A stretch of 64,000 nt of DNA, taken from the NCBI RefSeq assembly GCF_047920995.1, contig NZ_JBLRWZ010000003.1:52167-116166 (forward strand), in the 5' to 3' direction. The notes beneath the pieces are model-generated. The model worked only from the letters and a program-made list of their open reading frames with translations. It was not told where the DNA came from and did no database searches. Both the position numbers and the translations under genes were made by a program. Each line of letters begins with the position of its first letter. Within the stretch, counting starts at the first letter, position 1. Origin of the DNA: Aliidiomarina sp047920995. Lineage in GTDB: Bacteria > Pseudomonadota > Gammaproteobacteria > Enterobacterales > Alteromonadaceae. This document shows, in pieces, positions 1-7,394 of the stretch.

Positions 1-961
1 CGGTATCCGCAGCTACTTCACGGGCTTTTGCCGCACCTTTCGCCAGCACCGCATTCATCATGGCTTCATCGCTACGGATTGCATGGAAACGCTCTTGCAT
101 AGGCTCTAAGAACGCTACCACTGCATCTGCCACATCACCTTTCAAGTGGCCATACATTTTGCCTTCGTATTCTGGCACAAGTTCATCAATACTGCGCCCA
201 GTGGCGCCTGATAACAATGTGAGTAAGTTAGAAACGCCTGGCTTCTCTTCTGGATTAAAGTAAATGCGAGCAAGCTCATCAGAATCGGTTACTGCGCGCT
301 TTATTTTCTTCGCAATTTTCTTTGGTTCTTCCAACAAACCAATATAGTTATTGGCGTTATCATCAGATTTCGACATCTTTTTGGTTGGGTCTTGCAGGCT
401 CATAATGCGCGCGCCGTGCTGGGGAATAAAAGGCTCAGGCACTTTAAACACATCGCCATAAATATTATTGAAACGGGTGGCAATATCGCGCGCTAATTCA
501 AGGTGCTGCTTTTGATCGTTACCTACGGGCACTTCATGCGCGTTGTACAGCAAAATATCGGCGGCCATCAGCACTGGGTAGGTAAACAAACCTGCGTTCA
601 TGTTCGATTCTTGCTTCTGTGATTTATCTTTGTACTGGGTCATGCGGTTCAGCTCGCCCATTTGCGTGTAGCAATTCAAAATCCATGCAAGCTGGGAATG
701 CTCTGGTACATGCGATTGTAAGAACAGGGTGCTGCGCTCGGGGTTTAAACCACATGCCATATACAAAGCAAGGCCATCAAGGGTTGCGTTACGCAATGCG
801 TGCGGATCTTGGCGCACGGTAATGGCATGTAAATCAACCAGCATAAAGTGGCAATTGTGGCTATCTTGCATACTCACCCACTGCCGCAATGCTCCCATGT
901 AATTACCAATGGTTAATTGTCCAGAAGGCTGGCATCCACTTAATACAACTGGCTTTAACAT
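1..961 (-). CDS. trpS: Tryptophanyl-tRNA synthetase, 3' end cut by window edge
   Basis: Class I aminoacyl-tRNA synthetase that charges tRNA-Trp in the cytoplasm. The reading frame opens with ATG at 961-959 and stays open for 320 codons to the window edge, so roughly the last 15 residues and the stop are missing (the E. coli enzyme has 334 residues). The N-terminus carries the HIGH-like signature TIGN at residues 17-20, and the KMSKS loop lies at residues 195-199, the same numbers as in E. coli TrpS. It lies 138 bases downstream of rpe on the same strand, so the two may be co-transcribed. In E. coli gph sits between them; here it does not. No terminator or strong promoter was seen between rpe and trpS. 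Confidence 0.96.
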   Translation of the reverse strand, partial: MLKPVVLSGCQPSGQLTIGNYMGALRQWVSMQDSHNCHFMLVDLHAITVRQDPHALRNATLDGLALYMACGLNPERSTLFLQSHVPEHSQLAWILNCYTQMGELNRMTQYKDKSQKQESNMNAGLFTYPVLMAADILLYNAHEVPVGNDQKQHLELARDIATRFNNIYGDVFKVPEPFIPQHGARIMSLQDPTKKMSKSDDNANNYIGLLEEPKKIAKKIKRAVTDSDELARIYFNPEEKPGVSNLLTLLSGATGRSIDELVPEYEGKMYGHLKGDVADAVVAFLEPMQERFHAIRSDEAMMNAVLAKGAAKAREVAADT

Positions 962-1099
962 TATATTTTTACCTATTTATTGTTCGCTCTGGTGAAATTC
1001 TCGTTATAAATGAATTTCATTCATATTCATTGAGCACCAAGATGAATTTAGTTCATGTTGGCGATGTATCAATTGTTGTTTGGCTACTATTCGCACTTA

Positions 1100-1777
1100 C
1101 TATGCGCGCTTACTGGCGGCAAGTTCAGCCCGCATTTTTTCAATTACTACAGCGTAATCGGGCTGGTTAAATATGGCGGAGCCAGCCACAAACATATCGG
1201 CGCCGGCATCGGCGATTGCTCGAATGTTATCTACTTTCACGCCACCATCTACCTCAAGCACAATATTACGCCCACTGGCATCAATACGCTCGCGCACTTG
1301 GCGTAATTTATCCAGTGTTGATGGAATAAAGCTCTGGCCACCAAAGCCTGGATTTACCGACATCAGCAAAATCATATCGATTTTATCCATCACATAATCT
1401 AAATAGTGTAATGGCGTGGCTGGATTAAACACTAACCCGGCTTTACAACCAGCATCTTTAATTAACTGCAAGGTGCGATCAATATGCACCGAAGCTTCCG
1501 GGTGGAAGGTAATCATACTGGCACCCGCATCGGCAAACTGCGGCACCAAAGAATCTACCGGTTGCACCATCAAATGCACATCAATAGGTGCGGTAACACC
1601 ATGTTGGCGTAGCGCTTCACATACCATTGGCCCAATGGTTAAGTTGGGTACGAAATGATTATCCATCACATCGAAGTGCACTACATCGGCGCCTGCGGCA
1701 AGCACCGCATCTACCTCTTCGCCTAAACGGGCGAAATTGGCCGATAGAATAGATGGGGCAATGAGAAATTCTGCCAT
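1100..1777 (-). CDS. rpe: Ribulose-phosphate 3-epimerase
   Basis: Interconverts ribulose 5-phosphate and xylulose 5-phosphate in the pentose phosphate pathway. The protein is 225 residues, the usual family length, and is a TIM barrel with the family motifs FLIAPSILSANFARLG at the N-terminus, VHFDVMDNHFVPN, and MSVNPGFGGQSFIP in the second half. The start at 1777 was chosen because AAAGGA precedes it by seven bases and it matches family N-termini; the frame stays open upstream to 1846 but that extension is not family-like. The next gene on the same strand is trpS. Cytoplasmic enzyme, very likely correct. Confidence 0.96.
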   Translation of the reverse strand: MAEFLIAPSILSANFARLGEEVDAVLAAGADVVHFDVMDNHFVPNLTIGPMVCEALRQHGVTAPIDVHLMVQPVDSLVPQFADAGASMITFHPEASVHIDRTLQLIKDAGCKAGLVFNPATPLHYLDYVMDKIDMILLMSVNPGFGGQSFIPSTLDKLRQVRERIDASGRNIVLEVDGGVKVDNIRAIADAGADMFVAGSAIFNQPDYAVVIEKMRAELAASKRA

Positions 1778-1981
1778 TTTCTGGTCCTTTAAGGTTGCTG
1801 CGCTTATTTTGGCCAATAGTTTAGCAATTGCAACGCGAAGGTTCACCTAAAAACGGTGATGGAAAATTTTAACATTTGCTGCTAAATTAAACGCCTTTAG
1901 TAATCTTGGTAAATAACATGTATCAAGGTTACTGAACTCGTGTGTTATTACGTTAGGTTGGCAATCAAGAAGTAACTATAA

Positions 1982-2038
1982 GCTAACTAATAAAACGTAT
2001 GCAGTTTTCAACGAGTGCGTAGTAATAAATTAGTTAGC
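1982..2038. repeat. 10-bp inverted repeat in the leader of the small gene at 2056
   Basis: GCTAACTAAT at 1982-1991 is repeated as its exact reverse complement at 2029-2038, with 37 bases between. The right arm ends just before the ribosome binding site GGGGA of the gene at 2056. It could be an operator or an mRNA fold; the sequence does not decide which. Confidence 0.5.
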
Positions 2039-2055
2039 AAAGTTCGGGGAATTAT

Positions 2056-2340
2056 ATGTTTAAAGTATCGCTTTCTATTGCGGCAGTGATGTTTGTTGCC
2101 ACAATGTTTGTGCAAGTGATCGGCTCGCGCCCCGCAACGGATTGCACGGTAACGATTAACTTACCGGGAGAAATACCTAAGTTGCAACAAGTACCTTGCT
2201 CAGGCAAGGCTAATTGGGCCGCTTGGGCAACAGGAAAAAGCCGTTCGCCACAGGTCCATTTTTTAGATTTGTTAGAGCTTATTTTTGGCCAACAGCAACA
2301 AAAAGACGCGCTGCATAGTAGTAATCGTAGTTTATTGTAA
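2056..2340 (+). CDS. Small exported or membrane-anchored protein of unknown function
   Basis: A 94-residue protein that I do not recognise. Residues 1-23 form a hydrophobic stretch (SLSIAAVMFVATMFVQVIG) that could be a signal peptide or a single membrane anchor. The rest is polar, with cysteines at about residues 29 and 48 that could form a disulfide in the periplasm, and ends in a hydrophobic patch (FLDLLELIF) followed by a polar tail. A GGGGA ribosome binding site lies five bases before the ATG, which supports real translation. The DUF2970-like gene follows 21 bases later on the same strand, so the two are probably co-transcribed and share the hairpin terminator at 2684. Function unknown. 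Confidence 0.7.
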   Translation: MFKVSLSIAAVMFVATMFVQVIGSRPATDCTVTINLPGEIPKLQQVPCSGKANWAAWATGKSRSPQVHFLDLLELIFGQQQQKDALHSSNRSLL

Positions 2341-2361
2341 ACTCAGTTAAGGAATTCACGC

Positions 2362-2640
2362 GTGCATAGTGCCAATACAGAAAAGAGTGCCAATACAGAA
2401 GGTAGTACTAATACAGAAAATAGTGTCAACACAGAACAGAAACAGCCAGAATCACGAAAACCTGGCTTGTTCACAGTAGTATTTAGTGTGTTAGCAGCGT
2501 TGTTTGGCGTGCAAACTGAAGCGAACCGTAAACGTGATTTTAGCTCCGGCAACCCACTGGTGTATATCATTGTGTTTGTGGTGCTACTAATACTGTTTGT
2601 GCTTACAATAGCCGGCATTGTTGGATTAGTGCTACGTTAA
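2362..2640 (+). CDS. DUF2970-like small membrane protein with N-terminal repeats
   Basis: A 92-residue protein starting at GTG, with AAGGA eight bases upstream. Residues 36-92 resemble DUF2970 proteins: a VFSVLAALFGVQ segment, an NRKRDFSSGNP motif, then one hydrophobic span of about 25 residues ending at the C-terminus. DUF2970 proteins are short inner-membrane proteins of unknown function. Odd point: residues 3-26 are four copies of a six-residue unit S-x-N-T-E-x, which is not part of the family core. Cotranscription with the gene at 2056 is likely because only 21 bases separate them. Family assignment is from memory of the motif, so moderately sure. Confidence 0.72.
   Translation: MHSANTEKSANTEGSTNTENSVNTEQKQPESRKPGLFTVVFSVLAALFGVQTEANRKRDFSSGNPLVYIIVFVVLLILFVLTIAGIVGLVLR
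2368..2439 (+). repeat. Four in-frame 18-bp tandem repeats
   Basis: Four 18-bp units at 2368, 2386, 2404 and 2422 encode SANTEK, SANTEG, STNTEN and SVNTEQ. The first two units are nearly identical and the later two diverge at third positions and at residues 2 and 6. They fall inside the DUF2970-like gene, before its membrane segment. Confidence 0.85.
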
Positions 2641-2683
2641 ATCCTAAGTTCACAGAAACAAGCAACAGCCTACGAATCGATTA

Positions 2684-2711
2684 AAAAGCGCGAGCATTAG
2701 CTCGCGCTTTT
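2684..2711. terminator. Bidirectional hairpin terminator
   Basis: Perfect 12-bp stem AAAAGCGCGAGC (2684-2695) with GCTCGCGCTTTT (2700-2711) and loop ATTA. It lies between the DUF2970-like gene (+) and prlC (-), which converge. The A and T tracts at the stem base allow it to stop transcription from both sides. Confidence 0.88.
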
Positions 2712-2733
2712 CTGTTGTAGCAAAGCATATCGA

Positions 2734-4812
2734 TTACGCGGCAATACCTGAGTGGCGCAATAATGGCGCGATATCTGGCTCACGCCCACGAAACGCTTTA
2801 AACAGCTCCATCGCATCTTTACTGCCGCCCATCTCCAAAATGTTCTCTAAAAATGCACGGCCAGTTTCTGCGTTAAAAATACCTTCTTCCTCAAACCGTG
2901 CATATGCATCGGCAGAAAGCACCTCTGCCCACTTATAGCTGTAATAACCTGCCGCATAGCCGCCCGCAAAGATATGTCCAAAGCTGTGCTGGAAACGGTT
3001 GTATGCTGGTGGTTTTACCACCGCAACGTGATCCCGCACACTATTCAACACAGCTTGCACATCTACATCTGCTGCCGCGTGAATTTGCATATCAAATAAA
3101 GAAAACTCGAGCTGCCGCACCATTTGCATGGCCGCTTGGAAATTACGTGCCGCTAACATACGATTTAACAGATCTTCTGGTAACGGCTCGCCTGTTTCAT
3201 AATGGCCGGAAATAAAGGCTAGCGCTTCTGGTTCCCAGCACCAATTCTCTAAAAACTGGCTCGGTAATTCAACCGCATCCCAAGCTACGCCATTAATACC
3301 CGATACCCCGGCTACATCAATTTTGGTAAGCATATGATGCAAACCATGGCCAAATTCATGGAACAAGGTAATTACTTCATCATGCGTAAATAGCGCAGGT
3401 TTATCGCCTACCGGCTTATTAAAGTTACAAGTTAAATAAGCTAACGGTAGTTGTAGGTTGCCATCGGGTAAACGGCGGCGCACAGCGCAATCCGCCATCC
3501 AAGCGCCACCACGCTTTTTCGCGCGGGCATACAGATCTAAATAAAAGCCAGCACGCAACTCGCCTTGCTGATCTTTAATTGCAAAGTAGCGCACATGTTC
3601 GTGCCAGGTTTCGGCTTGCGCTTCTTCAATGCGGATGCCAAACAAACGCTCCGCCACGGTAAATAGCCCTTGCACCACATTTTGTTCAGGGAAATATGGC
3701 CGTAACTGTTCATCCGAAATTTCAAAGGCCTGCTGTTTTAGCTTTTCAGCATAGTATGGGATATCCCAGGCATTTAATTCGCCCACGCCATGCGTGTTGG
3801 CGGCGAATTCAGCAATCTCAGCAAACTCGGCTTGTGCTTGCGGCAATGAACGCTGGGCTAAATCTTCTAAAAAGCCCACTACTTGCTCGGGGCTTTCCGC
3901 CATTTTCGTGGCTAACGACATTTCAGCGAAACTCTTGAAGCCTAATAGCTCTGCTAATTCATGGCGTAACGCCAGTGTTTCATTAATCAACGCACTATTA
4001 TCAAACTTATCGGCATCTGGGCCCTGCTCTGATGCTCGGGTTACATAAGCTTGATACATTTGCTTGCGCAGCTCGCCGCTATCCGCGTACATCATTACCG
4101 GCAAGTAACTCGGGATATCAAGAGTAAACACCCAACCGCTCAATTCCTTTTCTTCTGCTAGTTCTTTTGCCGCTGCTACAGCGCTTTCAGGAAGACCTGC
4201 CAGCTGCTCGGCCTCAGTTACATGAGCAAACCAGTGGTTAGTAGCATCAAGTACATTATTACTGAACTGCGAACCAAGTTGCGATAAACGGTTTTGAATA
4301 TCGCCATAACGTTTTTTCTTTGCTGCTGGTAAGCCAACACCAGAAAGCTCAAAATCGCGGATAGTATCGGTAATTACCCGTTGCTGGGGGATGTTAAGCT
4401 CATTAAACCCGCTACTATCACGCAGTTGCTGATAAGCCTTAAACAAACCTTCGTGCTGGCCTACCCAAGTTGAGTACTCGGAAAGCATTTCTAAACAGCC
4501 ATCATGGGCTTCACGCAGGGCATCATCGCTCATTACCGAGTTCAGGTGCGATACCGGCGACCATATTTTGGAAAGTTGATCATCGGCTTGCTCTAACGGC
4601 GCTACTACCGTAGCCCAAGTTAATGCCGCGGCCGCGCCCTCTTCTTTTGTAGCGATCTCATTGATTACTCGCTTACACTCGGCAATACCAGCTTCTACCG
4701 CCGGGCGAACATGCTCTGGCCGAATGGCGTGAAACGGCGGATGGGTAAACTCACCTAATAGTGGATTGTTCGAGGTATTGTTGTTTGGAATTGCTGTAGT
4801 TGAAACGCTCAT
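2734..4812 (-). CDS. prlC: Oligopeptidase A (M3 family zinc metallopeptidase)
   Basis: Cytoplasmic metallopeptidase that degrades signal peptides and other short peptides. The 692-residue length is close to E. coli OpdA/PrlC (680). The zinc site HEFGH lies at residues 485-489 within HEFGHGLHHML, with the downstream helix supplying the third ligand in the ENWCWEPEAL region. An AAGGA ribosome binding site lies seven bases before the ATG at 4812. The first 16 residues are Asn/Ser/Thr-rich and probably disordered. It is transcribed alone, divergent from the DPP IV-like gene and ending at the shared terminator at 2684. High confidence in family; symbol by homology. Confidence 0.95.
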   Translation of the reverse strand: MSVSTTAIPNNNTSNNPLLGEFTHPPFHAIRPEHVRPAVEAGIAECKRVINEIATKEEGAAAALTWATVVAPLEQADDQLSKIWSPVSHLNSVMSDDALREAHDGCLEMLSEYSTWVGQHEGLFKAYQQLRDSSGFNELNIPQQRVITDTIRDFELSGVGLPAAKKKRYGDIQNRLSQLGSQFSNNVLDATNHWFAHVTEAEQLAGLPESAVAAAKELAEEKELSGWVFTLDIPSYLPVMMYADSGELRKQMYQAYVTRASEQGPDADKFDNSALINETLALRHELAELLGFKSFAEMSLATKMAESPEQVVGFLEDLAQRSLPQAQAEFAEIAEFAANTHGVGELNAWDIPYYAEKLKQQAFEISDEQLRPYFPEQNVVQGLFTVAERLFGIRIEEAQAETWHEHVRYFAIKDQQGELRAGFYLDLYARAKKRGGAWMADCAVRRRLPDGNLQLPLAYLTCNFNKPVGDKPALFTHDEVITLFHEFGHGLHHMLTKIDVAGVSGINGVAWDAVELPSQFLENWCWEPEALAFISGHYETGEPLPEDLLNRMLAARNFQAAMQMVRQLEFSLFDMQIHAAADVDVQAVLNSVRDHVAVVKPPAYNRFQHSFGHIFAGGYAAGYYSYKWAEVLSADAYARFEEEGIFNAETGRAFLENILEMGGSKDAMELFKAFRGREPDIAPLLRHSGIAA

Positions 4813-5052
4813 GCAGATATCCTTGCGATTAATGCTTTAGCTAATAAGTGAGGCCTGCAACTGCCAATTTCAAGGGCGGTAAGCGCTAGAGTTACATAAC
4901 CCTCATACTGGTATAGTTAATACTCACGCCAGCAGCAAAGAGTTCAAGTTAAAGTGCTGCTTTCGTTCGTTCGAATAGGGTTTATTCATACGAAAAAGCC
5001 GCTACAATCACACATGAATAACAATACTTATAAACTAAGAATGGACACTATC

Positions 5053-7347
5053 ATGAAAACTTTTCAACACTTGGCGCTGGCCGCTAGTGCTGCGCTATTT
5101 TTAAGCGCTTGCGCGAGCGCCCCAGAAACGCCAATGCCGCGCGGGCAAAACAGCCCTATGCCGGCAGATACTACGTTTTCACTGGCAGATATATACGCGA
5201 GTAATACGTTTAGCGCAAAAAGCTTTCCTACCACGCGCTGGCTTGCCGATGGATCTGGCTACACTACCCTAGAAGCTGCAGATAACGGCGGCCGCGATAT
5301 TGTTCGCTATCATCCAGAAACCGAGGAGCGCACCGTATTAGTATTTGCCGCCCAACTACAGCCAGAAGGTGCAGAAGAGCCGTTGCGTATTGCCAACTAC
5401 GAATGGTCTGAAGATGGCCAACAGTTGCTCATTTTCACCAATACGAAACGTTCATGGCGTACTCACACCTTGGGCGATTATTGGGTGTTAGATCTGCATT
5501 CTGGCCGCCTTATACAACTTGGTGCCGATTTCCCCGAATCTACCCTGCAGTTTGCTAAGTTTGATCCCGCAGGTTCCCGTGTTGCTTATGTAATGCAAAA
5601 CAACATCTATGTGCAAAACCTCGATAGCTTGGATATTACCCAGCTTACTCACGATGGCAGCAGCACCATTATTAATGGCACATTCGATTGGGTGAACGAA
5701 GAAGAATTTTCACTACGCGATGGCTTCCGCTGGTCTCCGAATGGTGAATACATTGCCTACTGGCAGCTAGATACAAGTGGCGTGCCAATGTTCACCATGA
5801 TTGATAACGTAAGTGAACTCTACCCAACGCTTACTCAGTTCCCCTATCCAAAAGTAGGTGAAACCAATTCCGAACTTCGGGTGGGTACTATTGCTGCAAC
5901 GGGCGGTGATACTACCTGGGTAAACCTACCGGGCGATCCGCGCCAGCATTATATTGTGCGCATGGAATGGGCTGGCAATAGTGATGAGCTGATGGTTCAA
6001 CACATGAACCGAGCGCAAAACAATATGCAGTTTTGGTTAGCCGAACGCGCAACGGGCAACGCAACATCGCTGATTACCGAGCAAAGCAACGCTTGGGTTG
6101 AGCAAGTAGATGATGTGCGCTTTTTCCGTAACGGCCAAAGCTTTCTGTGGCAGAGCGAACGTTCTGGCTACCGGCACTTATATCGTTATGATCGCGATGG
6201 CGATGGGCTAACGCCACTTACATCGGGCGAGTACGATATTTGGCAAATGTTAGAAATTGTTGCTGATGAGCAAGGCAATGGTTATGCCTGGTTTATTGCC
6301 TCACCCGAGAACCCTCTACAACGCTATTTGTATCGAGTTAATCTAAATGGCATCAGCCCAGCAGAGCGCATTACTCCGCAAGATTGGCCTGGTTATCATG
6401 GCTATACGGTATCTCGGGATGGTCGATTTGCCTTGCACACTGTTACCCGCATGGGCGTACCTTCCGAAACACGGATGATACGTTTACCTGATCACAGTGT
6501 AATTAACGAGCTGGAGATGAATACCGAACTAAAAGAAATTTTGGCAGAAAAGCTTACTGCTGATGTGGAGTTCTTCCAGGTACCGGCGCGAGATGGCCTT
6601 ATGCTTGATGGCTACATTAAACGCCCTGCGAACTTCGATCCAACGCAAAAATATCCACTTATTATGTACATTTATGGCGAACCGTGGGGCCAAACCGTTG
6701 CCGATCGTTGGTTAGGGCAAACGCACCTATGGCACGATTACATGACCCAGTTGGGCTATGTAGTGGTTTCCATCGATAACCGCGGCACACGCTCGCCACG
6801 AGGGCAGGAATGGCGCCATTCGATTTATATGCAGCTTGGTATTATCACTGTGCAAGATCAGGCGGATGCGCTTGATGCATTGCTTGCGCGTTGGGATTGG
6901 ATTGATGGCGAGCGGGTAGGCATGTGGGGCCACAGCGGTGGCGGTTCCCAAACCTTAAATGCACTATTCCGCCACCCAGATAAATTTCACTCGGGCATAG
7001 CTTTGGCACCAGTGCCAGATTTGCGCCTGTACGATACGATTTATCAAGAGCGCTATTCAGGATTACTGCCAGAAGCTGCTGAAAGCTATGCAGAAACCTC
7101 GGCGGTTACCCATGCTGCTAAGCTACAAGGTAGCTTGCTGTTAGTACATGGCACTGCCGATGACAACGTACATTATCAAGGTAGTGAGCGCTTACAAGAT
7201 GAATTAATTAAGCATCAGAAGCAGTTCCGCTTTATGGCTTATCCGAATCGTACGCATGGTATTCGTGAAGGTGAAGGCACGAGCTTGCACTTACGCACTA
7301 TGATGACCGAGTTCTTCTGGGAAACTGTGCCAGTAAACGCGCAGTAA
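5053..7347 (+). CDS. Dipeptidyl peptidase IV-like S9 family lipoprotein peptidase
   Basis: A secreted prolyl peptidase of the S9B family that should remove X-Pro or X-Ala dipeptides from peptide N-termini. Counting from ATG 5053 it has 764 residues. A lipoprotein signal (lipobox LSAC, Cys20) predicts anchoring in an envelope membrane. A beta-propeller domain follows, with the S9B glutamate motif VNEEEF, and then the alpha/beta hydrolase domain. The catalytic triad is Ser628 (GHSGGG), Asp703 (HGTADDN) and His735 (RTHGI). An in-frame ATG at 5041 has no better ribosome binding site, and the frame is open further upstream to 4954, but only starts at 5041 or 5053 leave a normal signal peptide. It suits a heterotroph living on proteinaceous matter. 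It ends at the hairpin at 7361. Confidence 0.92.
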   Translation: MKTFQHLALAASAALFLSACASAPETPMPRGQNSPMPADTTFSLADIYASNTFSAKSFPTTRWLADGSGYTTLEAADNGGRDIVRYHPETEERTVLVFAAQLQPEGAEEPLRIANYEWSEDGQQLLIFTNTKRSWRTHTLGDYWVLDLHSGRLIQLGADFPESTLQFAKFDPAGSRVAYVMQNNIYVQNLDSLDITQLTHDGSSTIINGTFDWVNEEEFSLRDGFRWSPNGEYIAYWQLDTSGVPMFTMIDNVSELYPTLTQFPYPKVGETNSELRVGTIAATGGDTTWVNLPGDPRQHYIVRMEWAGNSDELMVQHMNRAQNNMQFWLAERATGNATSLITEQSNAWVEQVDDVRFFRNGQSFLWQSERSGYRHLYRYDRDGDGLTPLTSGEYDIWQMLEIVADEQGNGYAWFIASPENPLQRYLYRVNLNGISPAERITPQDWPGYHGYTVSRDGRFALHTVTRMGVPSETRMIRLPDHSVINELEMNTELKEILAEKLTADVEFFQVPARDGLMLDGYIKRPANFDPTQKYPLIMYIYGEPWGQTVADRWLGQTHLWHDYMTQLGYVVVSIDNRGTRSPRGQEWRHSIYMQLGIITVQDQADALDALLARWDWIDGERVGMWGHSGGGSQTLNALFRHPDKFHSGIALAPVPDLRLYDTIYQERYSGLLPEAAESYAETSAVTHAAKLQGSLLLVHGTADDNVHYQGSERLQDELIKHQKQFRFMAYPNRTHGIREGEGTSLHLRTMMTEFFWETVPVNAQ

Positions 7348-7360
7348 CATAACCTCAAAC

Positions 7361-7394
7361 ATACTAGCGAAAGCAGTTCCGCTTTCGCTAGTAT
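7361..7394. terminator. Hairpin shared by two convergent genes
   Basis: A 14-bp perfect stem, ATACTAGCGAAAGC (7361-7374) with GCTTTCGCTAGTAT (7381-7394), and a six-base loop. No long T tract follows on either strand, so intrinsic termination may be weak. The right arm contains the TAG stop codon of the diguanylate cyclase gene (7388-7390). Confidence 0.65.

Noticed and set aside
2343..2618. Minus-strand frame with repeated SVLxLFSVL units
   Set aside because: It is the complement of the 18-bp repeats in the DUF2970-like gene; the repeat pattern is inherited, not evidence of a gene.
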